NCBI RefSeq assembly: GCF_000328475.2
Contig: NC_026479.1
Location: 806,001 to 870,000 of the forward strand
DNA length: 64,000 nt
Reading direction: 5' to 3'
DNA from: Mycosarcoma maydis
Lineage: Eukaryota; Basidiomycota; Ustilaginomycetes; Ustilaginales
Shown here: piece after piece, positions 29,160 through 39,588 of the stretch
Numbering within the stretch: the first letter of the stretch is position 1
Layout of the letters: the number at the start of each line of letters is the position of its first letter
Made by a program: the position numbers and the translations under genes
Notes under the pieces: model-generated
What the model was told of the DNA's origin: nothing
Database searches by the model: none
The model's input: only the letters and a program-made list of their open reading frames with translations

Positions 29160-32100
29160 ATGCCGGCATTCTTGTACACGGAGGCCGAGGCATCCGAAAC
29201 CGAAGCCAAACATTTACTATTGCGTCAGGTTGCCAAGGATGTCACAGTGCGTCTTTCAGAGCCGCTCAAGGTCGCAGAGAGCAGACTGCATACCAATTTG
29301 CTGTCCATATCTAATGCTACTGGTCTCGCTTTTGCTGCCACCAACTCAGGCTTCTCTGTGCTTCGACTCACCGACCTCAGATCCTTCTTTACCTCGGCAG
29401 CACGCAACTCTACGCCAACGTTGGATCAACCCTTGCGCTCAATAGAGACCGCCGAGGCAATCTCCATTGCATCGCTGCCTACTTTCATCACTTCCGCCAA
29501 CAATCACTCTGCCGTGCTCGTTGGATTCCAAAACGGTGTCATCGCAGCATGGTCCACCTCTGGCCTTGCTGATGGAACTAAGCTCGATCCGCTCTTTGTT
29601 CTTCAGCCTCCTTCTCCTGGCCTCCCTCTCATTGATCTGGCTCCCAACCCCTCTGATCGCCCCGAACTTGCCGTCGCACTCTACCGTCACGCTGGCACGC
29701 CAGGTATTGACTCAGGTACACCCATCATGCTGAACCTCAACACGGGCTCTTTTGGTGCTCAGCTCGACGCCACAGGTTCTCGTGCTACCGCTATATGCTG
29801 GTCTGTCAAAGGAAAGCAGGTGGCTGTGGGACTCGAATCAGGTGAAATCGTTCAAGTCACCCCAGAAGGTGAACCAAAGGATCGCATAGCCAAGCCAGAA
29901 TCTCTCCAAGCATCCTATTATGTTACCGACCTCCGCTGGCTCGAAAATCACGTCTTTATCGCAACCTACAACCTTCCCTCCTCGGGTTCAACCGACGATG
30001 ACCCTGAGCATTCCTACGAAGTTTATACCATCCTCCGAGATGCTAAAGCTGCGCAGATCACACTGGCCAAGATGCCCATCGATCCCGCTCCGCCCTATGG
30101 TGACACCTCTCGACCCGGCACCCGCTTTGCTGCTTGGCTGAGGAACTGGGACCCCTCCAAGCATTTGGTGTTTGTTGCCAGTGGACCAAGTACAGACGTC
30201 GGTCTCATCTCTTGCTCTTCCAGCGATACAGGCGCTGCTGCTTGGTCCACTATCGAGCTCGAAGAGACCTCCAAACCCATCCTCCCCTTCTCTTCGGTCG
30301 ACGAAACCTCCGACACTGCCCCTGTCGCTATCGATTTTGACCTCACGTCAACAGACGAGGTCGATGATCCGAATGCCGTGGCTCGGGGTGATGGCAAAAC
30401 AAAGATGTCTGCCGTTCCCATTCTCTATGTCTACACCTCGGACGGTGTTTTGCTCGCCTACAATGTCATCAACACACAACAACCATTTCCAGGTATGGTG
30501 ACGCCATCCACTACACCAGCACCCTCGGCAGTGGCATCCGCTTCTAGCACAGCTGCAGCCTCAATACAAGCACCCGCGCAAGCATCATCAACACCAGCTC
30601 AGTCATCACCTGCTTCATCGCCATTCGGCTCGGCCTCCGCCTTTGGTCAGCCTTCTGTGTTCGGTCAATCGTCCGCCTTCGGTTCCAAGTCTGCCTTTGC
30701 ATCTTCGGCGACGCCGGCTTTTGGTCAGTCTTCAGCATTCGGATCCACTTCAGCCACCACTTCTCCGTCGCCGGCCTTTGGTGGCGCTGCTTCCAAGCCT
30801 TCGAGTGGCTTTGGCTTTGGCGCATTCAGCAGCGCGGCCAACAATGGTAAGCCCACATCCGCCTTTGGTTCGACTGGCTTTGGCTTCGTATCTGCTCCCA
30901 CTGCCAATAAGGACGGCGCCAAGTCGAACACCACTTCCGTTGATGCGCCGAAGAATGACACGTCCGCCACGACTGCCAAAGCCCCAGCGTCTGCATTTGG
31001 TGCCAGCGCCTTTGGTGCAAAGCCGGCTGGCTCTGCGATTGGCTCCTCATCCCCCGCTCCCGTCTCAACCAGTACTGCCGCACCTTCCGCGTTTGGTTCT
31101 CCTGCGTTCGGACAAGCAGCGACAGGACCCGCTTTCGGCCAGTCTTCAGCATTCGGACAGACTTCAGCACCTGCTTTCGGTTCGTCGTCCGGCTTTGGCT
31201 CCACCTCTGCTTTTGGCTCTACCTCTGCCTTTGGTGCCAAATCCGCATTTGGCTCTGCACCGGTATCATTTTCATCGTTCGACTCAAAGACAGACGCTTC
31301 CTCTTCGACGAACTCTGGCTCCGCCTTCGGAGGCTTTGCCACCAAATCCGGCAACGGGTTTGAATCCTCTGCGAGCCCGTCTTCCACATCTGTCTTTGGA
31401 AATGGTGGCAAACTGGAAACCAAAAGCACCGATCCGCCAGCTGGTCTCTTTGGCTCAAATGCCCAGAAGTCTGCCCCCTCCCCTGCATCCGCCTTCGGCT
31501 CTTCAGCTTCGACATTCGGTCAAGGGTCCTTTTCTGCTTTTGCTGCCAACAAAGCTGCAGAAGACAAGGACAAAGGCGCCAAAAACAGCGAACAAGTGTC
31601 AATTGCAAACGGCAAAGCTGGTACCAACAGCTTCTCGTTTGGAGGCCTCGGTGGCATGCTTGATAGCAGCAACGACTCAGCCGTGCTGTCGCGACCACCG
31701 TCGAAACCAGGTGCAGAGTCGGATCAGGAGGTTTACGGACCCGCGAGCACGGATTCTAGCCTCAAGCCAGCTGTCCAGACGCCAAAGAGCGATGCTGGCT
31801 CGACTTTGTTTTCATTCGATCCTTCTGCCACCGTCAAGGTTGTGGATGATGTTAAAGCAACGTCGACAAATGCTTCCACATCGCCATTCAGCTCTTTCAA
31901 GCCCGGTCTCAACGCAGGAGCGTCTTTTGGCAGCCAGCCGTTCTCCTTTGGCAACGCCAAGCCGAACCCGCCTGCGCTAACACCAAGCTCGTCCTCTACT
32001 TCGAACACCTCTACAGCTAGCAAAACTGACGCTGCGTCAAAGCCAGAAAGCGACGGGAAAAAGCCGTCTGCATCAATCGAGCCTGTCGGTGCAGAACGTG

Positions 32101-35100
32101 TGCCGGTCGAGCCCGCGAATGCTACGACAAAGCCTGCTTCCTCGCCCTTGCAAACCCAATCCGGCTCGGGCAACAACCAGGTAACGCCTCCAGCCAAAGA
32201 GACCGAAGCAAAGTCGGCATCTCCTACTCCCTTCTCCTTTGCATCTGGCGTCAACACCTCAAGCAGCGCTTCGCCATCATCGCCTTCCAACTTCGGTGCA
32301 ACTATGCAGACCAAAAGCAGTGCTGAGGAAGGAAAGGCAACTCAAAAGGCTGAAACAAATCCGAGCTCGTCATACTCATTTGGCAACAATGCTACCACGG
32401 CTACCGCATCATTGACGGAGAAACCCTCCAAGTTCGGTGACTTTGGCAGCTTTAGCTCTGCTCCAGCCATAAGTGCACCCCACAGCAAAGACGCCCTTTC
32501 TTTCTCTTTTTCACCCTCAAATAAGTCTCTGCCACCTGCTAGCTCCGCAGCTCGGTCGACAGCATCACCCAATGCTCTTAGCACTACTGCATCTGCGAGC
32601 TCCTCTCCTGCTGCTACGTCTGATAAGACCACGCCGGCAATCCTCTTTCCGAGCAGTGGGTCTTTCCTCGGTTTCAGCTCAAGTACGCCTCGAAGTAGCT
32701 CGCCTCTCGCCGCCGCACCTTTCAACAACACCGATGAGGCATCCGAGAGCTCTTCTCAACATAAGCCTGCACCTGCTGCCAGCGCCAGCAACTTGCTCTC
32801 GTTTCAACGGGATTCGAACAAGCCTTCTTTCGGCACATCAACATTTGGTGCCAAACCGCCCTTGGTCTTCCCTGGATTGTCGTCACAGAATCAGCCCACT
32901 AAGTCATCGGACTCAGCCAAGGCGACGCCTGCCACAGCTTCGACCCCGTCACTTGGGGGTTTCGGATCCTCGCCTGCAAAGACAGCGCCGCTACCCACAA
33001 CCACACCTGCCCCCGCCCCTGCCCGCAAAAGTGTTCAAGAGCGCTTGGAAAGCCCCCTGGTCGCTGGACGAACGCCTCAGTTGTCTTCATCCAACAATGA
33101 AGGTCCTGCCAAAGTCAGCGAGAGCGGAATTCAAGGAGAATTCTTGAAGTCCTACCTCGTTCTCACACAGGAACTCGACGTTCTCCGCTCCAACGTCGAC
33201 CAATGCGCCAGCTTCCTCGCCGATCTTCGAGAAGCTACTGCTCGTCCTCAGTTTGTCGATGACTTCGCCGATCCTTCCAAGTGGTCTTTTGGCGACCTAC
33301 CAAAGATGCTGTCGCTTGCAAGGTCGCTCCGACCCTTGACTCAGCAGATCGAAAATGACGCCGCTTCGCACAAGCGCAAAGTTGCCGAGCTGCAAAGTCT
33401 TCAGCTCAAGACAGAGGCCAAGAGAGAAGAGGTCACGCGTTTCATCCGCGCTCGCAGTGATCCCGAATTTGCCAAAATTATCCGCATCAGACAACTGGGT
33501 CCGGAGCACGTGGAGAACCAGAACAAGCTGCGCAAAGCGAGCCAAGTCGTTCGCGACCGCATAGTCGAGCTCGACGAATACCTGACAGCGCTCAAGGACA
33601 AACTTCAGCATGCAAAAGCAGGCCATACAGCGCTCAAGGCACCTACTCTTGACTCGGTCGCGAGAGCCTGCCGCAACATTACCGCTCGTACTACGGCGGT
33701 AACATTGGACCTCGACAACCTCGCACTTGAAATGGACCTCATGCGGCCGGCTCAGGATCACACGTCTCGCGAAGCCGAACTCGCTTTTTCGCGTTCCGCG
33801 TCGGTTATGAGCGGCATCGATGATGGTGAACCTCTGAACAATGTGGGCAATCTGATGCACGCGTTGCCTGCCGCCGCCACGCTCAGATCCGCCGACGAAA
33901 TCACACGCGCTGAGCGTGTCAAGAGCGAAAGCGTCGCTGTCTTCGTCAATGCACGCGAGAAGCCGATCCTCAACACGAGAGCCGTGCCTGGTTCTCAACA
34001 AGCGAATAAGAAGATGGCCAAGCCAATGCAGCACTCAGATCTTCAGATCGCATTTGCGAAGGGACCGGTGCATCTTGGCAAGCGTGCTCCTCCTGCAGTT
34101 CGCAGCGCCTCTGTCATAACAGCTTCGCCAGTGCCTGATGGCGCAGCGAACGGTGCCACCAAAGCGGTGGAAACGGACCAAATTGCTTCCGTTACCAAGA
34201 GCGTCCCTGTGCCAAAGCTGTCTGAACCTCCTCGTACAGCGTCGTCAACTTCTCCTGTTTCCGCGGCAGCTTGTGTTGAATCAAAAGCCGACCCGTCCAT
34301 GTTTGGATCCCGCAGTGCTCCGGACCCTTCGTCATCTGCAAGTGCTACTGTTCCTCCTCAAAAGCAAAGCGAACCAATGACGCCGCTCATGTTCGGCGGA
34401 TTCGACTCACCCGCCGCGGCCCATGCAAAGGCTCCGGCCAAAGCTTTTGCAGGGTTCGGGTCATCGCCCGTAGCTCCTCCTGCCACCACAGCAGCTGCTG
34501 CACCTTCGATTTCAGCTCCAAAGGCTGCCCCTCCTTCTCAGCCATTGAGCTTTGGAGGATTCAGTCAGCCTTCTGTCTCCGCACCCAAGCCTGCTACAGC
34601 AACCTTCGGTGGCTTTGGCAAGCCGTTGGCGCAGAAAATGGATTCGCCTACGGCGGCAGTCCCAGCAGCTTCAAGTCAAAAGATCGTTGCATCCTCGAGC
34701 TTCAGTGGCTTCAGCTCGCCTGCTCCAGCCTCATCCAAGTCCACCTCCACTCCGTTTGCTGGCTTCGGATCCACAGCCACCCCCCCAGCGTCTGCCGCTC
34801 CACCGGCCAAGTCTCCGTCCACATCCACACGAGGCGCCGCTGCCAGCACTTCAGCTTTCGGCAAAGCGACACTGCCCACGCTCAACTTTGGCAAGCTCAG
34901 CTCTGTACCCGCGGGCATGTTTGATCTACCCGCGAAAGACAATACGCCGTTCCAGCCGGGAGCGCGTGCGACTAGTTCAAGCACGAGCAGCATTCGCAGC
35001 TCTCACACGAGCAAGTCAAAGTTCAGGGGTACAGCCGTGCAGCTTCCACCTTCTTCGAGTGGAGGAGAGCGATCGGATGCGGGCGCGGGGGCTTCGGTCA

Positions 35101-37193
35101 AGGCTACCTCGGATTTCTTTGCTTTGCCTCCACCACCGAAAGCTAAGGATGGCTCGACAGCGGATGCTCCCTCCTTCAAGGGCTTCAGCGGATTCGGTGT
35201 GGGTGCCGACAAGGCTGCGCCCAAGGCCGGTGCTCCTCTTACGGCTGCAGGCGGCATTTCTACCTTCAACTTTGGCGATCTCGGAAAGAAAATCGGAACG
35301 GCCGCTGGTTCCTCTTCAGCGAGCGAAAACTCGACGTTCAAGATTGCTGATCTGGAAAAGAAGCACGAATCACCTGCAGCAGCCGGAGACTCGAACAAGA
35401 CGGTCGCTGCTCCGCCTTCTTCAGCCACTCCATCTTGGCAGCCTGCCGCGAGTGGGTTCAGTCTTGGCGATCTCGGCAAGAAGAACGCTGAATGCGCCGC
35501 CGTTCCGCCCTCGTCAGGTCAGCCGAAGCAAACCTCATTTGCCCACTTCAGCTTTAGTGACGCGGGCAAGAAGTCCGAGCCTGCAAAGCCGGCCGCTGGT
35601 GGGTTCAGCTTTGGAGATTGGAGTAAAAGGGCGGACGAGACAGAAGGAGGCGCGTCAGCTCAAGCTTCTGAGAAACATGTTGGCTTTAGCTTCGCTCCTG
35701 CTGTGTCAGATAAGCCGGCAGCAGAAGAGAAGGCGGTGGAAGACGAAGGCAAAGATGAGAAGGGGGGTAACAGTGCTAAGGCAGACACCGCAGAGAAGTC
35801 AGAGAAGCCAACAAAAGACAAGAATGAGGAAGAGGAAGAGGAAGAGGAAGCAGAATCTGAGAAGACAGACGCCAAATACACCAAAGATGAAACGCTGCCC
35901 GACCCTTCCACATTCAGTTTCTGCAAGCCGTCCGAGCCACGAAACAAGGAGCCCTTGGTGGAATCGGTATCCGAGTCGCACACAGCCGCGTCCACGCCTG
36001 CTGCTAGGCCTGTAACCACCTTCAGCTTCGGCGCAGCTTCTGATGGCGCGGAGGAAAACCAGAAAGACGGACAAGCAGTGAACGACAAGAAGGATGATGC
36101 AAAGTCTGCAACGTTTTCGGCTTCAAATGGTGCTGCAGCGCCACCAATGGATGCTGATGTTAGCTACCCGCCCAAGGCTAAGTCTTGCACTGCAGCCGTT
36201 GACGACAAGTCCACGGCGGACAGCACAAGTGCGACCTCGACTACGACCACAACGTCAGCATTCAAGTTCGCACCCAGCAAACTGAATCCGTCTGCATCAG
36301 CGGCTTCGGCATTCAGCGCATTCAAGTCGAGTCCTGCGTTTGGCTTTGGTGCCTTGTCATCGCCCAAATCCACAGACAGCTCTAGCAATACGGTCAATGC
36401 GTTCAGCTTTGCACCGCAGACCGCCACGCCATCCGCTAAGCCTGCATTTGGCAGCACATCCGCCTTCGGCACAACCTCGAGTTTCGGCATGACATCCTCG
36501 CCCTCTGCCGCATCCATTTTTGGTAGTCCATCAGCCTTTGGCACCACTTCCAGCTTTGGCGCATCACCATCTACAAACAGCACGAACGACAAGGTCAAAT
36601 CAGCCTTTGGAGCCGGAGCAGGTTTTGGCGCTTTTGCATCGAGCAACAAGACGAGTCCTTTTGCAAGCGCAGCAAGGTCGAACGGTGAAGATGGAGACAA
36701 GAGCGGTGGTTCATTGTTGTCGAGGTTGAGTGGGAAGCCGGAGCAGGTTGCGTCTGATGATGATGGAGGAGAGGAGGAGGAGGAGGAAGTTGAAGAAGAA
36801 GAAGATGATGATGATGATGCAGACGACGATGGGGAGGAAGAAGACGAGGATGAAGACTACGAAGATGAAGACGATTACACGGACGAAGAAGACTACGAAG
36901 ATGAAGAAGTCGGGGTTGACGTTGATGATGACGACGTCGATAGTGGTGTTGGGCACGACGAGGAGGCTGGTGGTGACTCGCTCGAGGAGTCGGCCGTTCA
37001 CGTCGACAAGGCTGATGCGCAGGACGCAGAGCATCATGATGTTGCCACCAGAGAGGCAGAGGACGGAGCAAGAGATGAGGCAGATGAAAGCTTTGAGCCC
37101 GACGAGGACGAAGAGGAAGGACTCTCAGCAGTCGAAGAAGAGCCTGAAGAGGAGGAGGATCCAGTTGCAAGGAACGTGGACAAATCGGACTGA
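29160..37193 (+). CDS. NUP159: FG-repeat nucleoporin of the Nup159/Nup214 type
   Basis: A single exon of 2677 residues. Nup159/Nup214 sits on the cytoplasmic face of the nuclear pore and docks the mRNA-export helicase Dbp5. Order of parts: an N-terminal ~430 residues of WD-like beta-propeller character (LLSISNATGLAFAATNSGF, VLVGFQNGVIAAWS, VAVGLESGEIVQV); a first FG zone, ~480-1300, with many SAFG, PAFG and FGFG units; a coiled-coil zone, ~1328-1560 (FLKSYLVLTQELDVLRSNVD onward); a second FG/FSFGD zone, ~1720-2500; and a Glu/Asp tail, ~2530-2677. Yeast Nup159 is 1460 and human Nup214 is 2090 residues, so this is long. The assignment rests on the propeller plus FG plus coiled coil. The start ATG is the first in frame. 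Confidence 0.88.
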   Translation: MPAFLYTEAEASETEAKHLLLRQVAKDVTVRLSEPLKVAESRLHTNLLSISNATGLAFAATNSGFSVLRLTDLRSFFTSAARNSTPTLDQPLRSIETAEAISIASLPTFITSANNHSAVLVGFQNGVIAAWSTSGLADGTKLDPLFVLQPPSPGLPLIDLAPNPSDRPELAVALYRHAGTPGIDSGTPIMLNLNTGSFGAQLDATGSRATAICWSVKGKQVAVGLESGEIVQVTPEGEPKDRIAKPESLQASYYVTDLRWLENHVFIATYNLPSSGSTDDDPEHSYEVYTILRDAKAAQITLAKMPIDPAPPYGDTSRPGTRFAAWLRNWDPSKHLVFVASGPSTDVGLISCSSSDTGAAAWSTIELEETSKPILPFSSVDETSDTAPVAIDFDLTSTDEVDDPNAVARGDGKTKMSAVPILYVYTSDGVLLAYNVINTQQPFPGMVTPSTTPAPSAVASASSTAAASIQAPAQASSTPAQSSPASSPFGSASAFGQPSVFGQSSAFGSKSAFASSATPAFGQSSAFGSTSATTSPSPAFGGAASKPSSGFGFGAFSSAANNGKPTSAFGSTGFGFVSAPTANKDGAKSNTTSVDAPKNDTSATTAKAPASAFGASAFGAKPAGSAIGSSSPAPVSTSTAAPSAFGSPAFGQAATGPAFGQSSAFGQTSAPAFGSSSGFGSTSAFGSTSAFGAKSAFGSAPVSFSSFDSKTDASSSTNSGSAFGGFATKSGNGFESSASPSSTSVFGNGGKLETKSTDPPAGLFGSNAQKSAPSPASAFGSSASTFGQGSFSAFAANKAAEDKDKGAKNSEQVSIANGKAGTNSFSFGGLGGMLDSSNDSAVLSRPPSKPGAESDQEVYGPASTDSSLKPAVQTPKSDAGSTLFSFDPSATVKVVDDVKATSTNASTSPFSSFKPGLNAGASFGSQPFSFGNAKPNPPALTPSSSSTSNTSTASKTDAASKPESDGKKPSASIEPVGAERVPVEPANATTKPASSPLQTQSGSGNNQVTPPAKETEAKSASPTPFSFASGVNTSSSASPSSPSNFGATMQTKSSAEEGKATQKAETNPSSSYSFGNNATTATASLTEKPSKFGDFGSFSSAPAISAPHSKDALSFSFSPSNKSLPPASSAARSTASPNALSTTASASSSPAATSDKTTPAILFPSSGSFLGFSSSTPRSSSPLAAAPFNNTDEASESSSQHKPAPAASASNLLSFQRDSNKPSFGTSTFGAKPPLVFPGLSSQNQPTKSSDSAKATPATASTPSLGGFGSSPAKTAPLPTTTPAPAPARKSVQERLESPLVAGRTPQLSSSNNEGPAKVSESGIQGEFLKSYLVLTQELDVLRSNVDQCASFLADLREATARPQFVDDFADPSKWSFGDLPKMLSLARSLRPLTQQIENDAASHKRKVAELQSLQLKTEAKREEVTRFIRARSDPEFAKIIRIRQLGPEHVENQNKLRKASQVVRDRIVELDEYLTALKDKLQHAKAGHTALKAPTLDSVARACRNITARTTAVTLDLDNLALEMDLMRPAQDHTSREAELAFSRSASVMSGIDDGEPLNNVGNLMHALPAAATLRSADEITRAERVKSESVAVFVNAREKPILNTRAVPGSQQANKKMAKPMQHSDLQIAFAKGPVHLGKRAPPAVRSASVITASPVPDGAANGATKAVETDQIASVTKSVPVPKLSEPPRTASSTSPVSAAACVESKADPSMFGSRSAPDPSSSASATVPPQKQSEPMTPLMFGGFDSPAAAHAKAPAKAFAGFGSSPVAPPATTAAAAPSISAPKAAPPSQPLSFGGFSQPSVSAPKPATATFGGFGKPLAQKMDSPTAAVPAASSQKIVASSSFSGFSSPAPASSKSTSTPFAGFGSTATPPASAAPPAKSPSTSTRGAAASTSAFGKATLPTLNFGKLSSVPAGMFDLPAKDNTPFQPGARATSSSTSSIRSSHTSKSKFRGTAVQLPPSSSGGERSDAGAGASVKATSDFFALPPPPKAKDGSTADAPSFKGFSGFGVGADKAAPKAGAPLTAAGGISTFNFGDLGKKIGTAAGSSSASENSTFKIADLEKKHESPAAAGDSNKTVAAPPSSATPSWQPAASGFSLGDLGKKNAECAAVPPSSGQPKQTSFAHFSFSDAGKKSEPAKPAAGGFSFGDWSKRADETEGGASAQASEKHVGFSFAPAVSDKPAAEEKAVEDEGKDEKGGNSAKADTAEKSEKPTKDKNEEEEEEEEAESEKTDAKYTKDETLPDPSTFSFCKPSEPRNKEPLVESVSESHTAASTPAARPVTTFSFGAASDGAEENQKDGQAVNDKKDDAKSATFSASNGAAAPPMDADVSYPPKAKSCTAAVDDKSTADSTSATSTTTTTSAFKFAPSKLNPSASAASAFSAFKSSPAFGFGALSSPKSTDSSSNTVNAFSFAPQTATPSAKPAFGSTSAFGTTSSFGMTSSPSAASIFGSPSAFGTTSSFGASPSTNSTNDKVKSAFGAGAGFGAFASSNKTSPFASAARSNGEDGDKSGGSLLSRLSGKPEQVASDDDGGEEEEEEVEEEEDDDDDADDDGEEEDEDEDYEDEDDYTDEEDYEDEEVGVDVDDDDVDSGVGHDEEAGGDSLEESAVHVDKADAQDAEHHDVATREAEDGARDEADESFEPDEDEEEGLSAVEEEPEEEEDPVARNVDKSD
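36768..37180 (+). repeat. Purine-rich low-complexity tract encoding an acidic tail
   Basis: GAG/GAA/GAT triplet repeats run almost continuously, coding for Glu and Asp at the nucleoporin C-terminus. The opposite strand is therefore a long pyrimidine tract, which explains the open frames in the other five readings. Confidence 0.8.
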
Positions 37194-37389
37194 TCTCATC
37201 ATCCTTTCTCCAATCGCGTCCACACCTTACTTGTCAATCGCTGATCGCCCCAGACCCAATACATGTCTTTCACACGCTCATTCGGCGATGACTGCAGTAC
37301 GTCACACACGTGTCCATGCATTTCGAGATCCGAAGAACATGTTTTTGGTAAGTCATGCTATTGTAAACCTAGGAATCACCGTGGCATCA

Positions 37390-38646
37390 TCAGTCCTCCC
37401 TGAGAATCAGACCAGCAGCGCCCATGCCGAGTCCAATACACATGGAGACGACGGCGACCTTCTGCTGTCTCCTCTCCAACTCCTTCAATGCGGTAACGAC
37501 CAACCTGGCGCCTGTAGCACCGAGAGGGTGACCAAGAGCGCAGGCACCGCCGTTGACGTTGACCTTTTCGGGGTCGAGGCCCAGCTTTTCGACACAGTAG
37601 ACGTACATGCTGGCGAAGGCTTCGTTGATCTCGAACAGATCGACCTCGTCTTGCTTTACGCCGGTCTGTGCGAGGAGAGCTGGGATGGCCGAGCTGGGAC
37701 CGATTCCCATGATTCGTGGTTCGAGACCAGTAACAGCACACGAGACGTACTTTCCGAGCACTTTCAGGCCGAGCTTGTTGGCGAGCGAACGACGCATGAG
37801 GATGACGCCAGCAGCGCCGTCGGTGATCTGCGAAGCGTTACCCCCGGTGGTGTTGGACGGTGCCCACTGAGGGAAAGCCGACTTGATTTTGCCGAGTGAT
37901 TCGGCCGTCGTTCCGGCACGCGGTCCCTCGTCCGCGCTCACTACTGTCGTCTGTTTCGCACCGTCCTTGCCAACAGTGGGGACGGAAATGGGGAAGATCT
38001 CGGCATCAAATTTGCCCTGCGACTGCGCCTGAATCGCACGCAGGTGAGAACGCGCCGCATACTCGTCCATCTTTGCGCGCGAAATGTTAAAGTCTTTGGC
38101 GACATTCTCCGAGGTCCAGCCCATGGGCATCTTACAGTCGTCTGCCTCCTGGCTGACCCTGCTCAGTTCCTCTGAGATGACCGTGGGTCGCTTGGGCTGT
38201 GTCGACATGTGTTCGATACCACACGCCAGACCACACTCGATCTCACCAGCCTGGATACCGTTGGCGATAGTGCGGATCGCCATGAGACCAGAAGAGCAGA
38301 ATCGGTTGACCACAATCGCCGGCGTCGTGTTGGGAATCCCGGCAGCGAGAGCGGCAGCACGCACGTAGTAGGGCGCCTCGTCGTTGTGCACATTTCCAAC
38401 CACGATGTCTTGAATGAGAGCCGGGTCGATGGCGGACGAAGCAATGAGCGATTTGAAGAACTCGTAGCAAAGAAGGTCGAACTTCGAGTCCTTCATGGAT
38501 CCCTTGTAGGCTTTGGTGAAGGGCGTACGTCCGGCGGCGACAATGACAACGTCCGAGTCGTTCTTGACCATGTGAGCGTGCAGACCCTTGCCTGACCACG
38601 AGCGTGGGTCGAGATGCGAAGCAAGCTGAGTGATTCGCTGAGCCAT
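37390..38646 (-). CDS. POT1: 3-ketoacyl-CoA thiolase, peroxisomal (PTS2)
   Basis: A single exon of 418 residues. It cleaves 3-ketoacyl-CoA in the last step of beta-oxidation. The nucleophilic Cys is C117 in NRFCSSGL; the later active-site motifs are NEAFA, GGACALGHPLGATGARL and the C-terminal Cys in MCIGLGMGAA. The N-terminus contains RITQLASHL (residues 4-12), which fits the PTS2 consensus R-[LVI]-x5-[HQ]-[LA], so import by Pex7 into peroxisomes is expected. The C-terminus (LRED) is not a PTS1. This separates it from cytosolic acetoacetyl-CoA thiolase (Erg10). A TATATAT element lies about 110 bp upstream of the ATG. Only 196 bp separate its stop from the nucleoporin stop. Confidence 0.93.
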   Translation of the reverse strand: MAQRITQLASHLDPRSWSGKGLHAHMVKNDSDVVIVAAGRTPFTKAYKGSMKDSKFDLLCYEFFKSLIASSAIDPALIQDIVVGNVHNDEAPYYVRAAALAAGIPNTTPAIVVNRFCSSGLMAIRTIANGIQAGEIECGLACGIEHMSTQPKRPTVISEELSRVSQEADDCKMPMGWTSENVAKDFNISRAKMDEYAARSHLRAIQAQSQGKFDAEIFPISVPTVGKDGAKQTTVVSADEGPRAGTTAESLGKIKSAFPQWAPSNTTGGNASQITDGAAGVILMRRSLANKLGLKVLGKYVSCAVTGLEPRIMGIGPSSAIPALLAQTGVKQDEVDLFEINEAFASMYVYCVEKLGLDPEKVNVNGGACALGHPLGATGARLVVTALKELERRQQKVAVVSMCIGLGMGAAGLILRED

Positions 38647-38753
38647 TGTGAATAAATGGTGCTGTGTCGAGGAGTAAGGGACAGAGTGGGTACGGCAGAA
38701 AGAGGTGGGAGTAACGGTGAGAGAGCTTCGAGCAAGGAAGAGTGTGTGGAAGG

Positions 38754-38761
38754 GTATATAT
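38754..38761 (-). promoter_or_regulatory. TATA-like element upstream of POT1
   Basis: GTATATAT on the plus strand (ATATATAC in the gene's direction) lies about 110 bp before the thiolase ATG. Position and sequence suit a core promoter; no other evidence. Confidence 0.4.
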
Positions 38762-39482
38762 CTGTTGGCTGCGCCGTTGTGGAGAAGACAGCCGAAGATG
38801 CGGGGAACAGGGAGGACAGCAGCCAGGGGTTTTGAGTCAGGCTGCGCAGCTCAGCTCCGGACCTGCAAATTGCCGCTCCCACCGGTTCGGTTGAAACCTT
38901 AGAAGATCCTTCTCGCCATTTCGTAAATATCTGTTCTGCTCGACCACCGCTCTCCTTCCACGGTAAAAAGCCCGACATTGACAGCGAAACATCTCATTCA
39001 AGCCATACACAATAATCATCGTACGAGATATGATCCACCCCCACGACCGGCCGGAAAGATGCAAAGATGGGTGCAGAGAAACCGGTATTTCTCTGAGGAA
39101 ACGCTGTGCTTGGTTGGAGTTTCCTTTTCTTGGTTCAAGCCGTCTTTACCGAAATTCCAGCCTGTCGCGCGGTTGGCTTACCGTGATTCGGCTTTTCCCG
39201 TCCGAATGCTAGCCTTGTTACTTTGCACTTTCGTGCGAATCGTGAACATTCCATTTCGCTGTTTTCAAATTCACGATCAGCGGCTGACCATGCTCGTCCT
39301 TTGCTTCGTTTGTTCGCATTGGTGAGCTGTGCAGCAATCACAAATGATGCTCCGACATGATCATCCCATTCACTGAACAGACATGGTCGAACACGCTCAA
39401 TGCCCTTTTCTGGCGTTGTACCTTAAACGGAAGGCCAACCAACTAGTTGAGGACATCGTCTGGACAGTGAACAAAATGCGAT

Positions 39483-39512
39483 ATTCGTGATTGTATTTGT
39501 GATTCGTGATTG
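39483..39512. repeat. ATTCGTG-type repeat, two good copies and one degenerate
   Basis: ATTCGTGATTG, then TTTGTGATTCGTGATT, about 80-105 bp beyond the SAS10 stop codon. Confidence 0.65.
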
Positions 39513-39588
39513 CCAGGCAAGAAAAGTGTTCCCAAAAAGGGCTTCGTAAAAGAGCGCCAAAATTGACTGAATTTTATTATATATGCCC

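Larger units (their letters stand above)
38647..39588. other. Intergenic region POT1 promoter / SAS10 3' end
   Basis: 942 bp without a supported gene. It contains the TATA-like element for POT1 and, near the SAS10 end, TTCGTGATTG and TTCGTGATTG-type copies at 39483-39512. Confidence 0.55.

Noticed and set aside
30643..31980. 445-residue frame overlapping the nucleoporin on the same strand
   Set aside because: It is the alternative frame of the FG-repeat region, rich in Leu/Pro/Arg from codon bias; the main frame has clear FG motifs and spans the whole gene.
34552..36015. 487-residue alternative frame in the second FG zone
   Set aside because: Same reason: low-complexity coding sequence keeps other frames open; no domain features.
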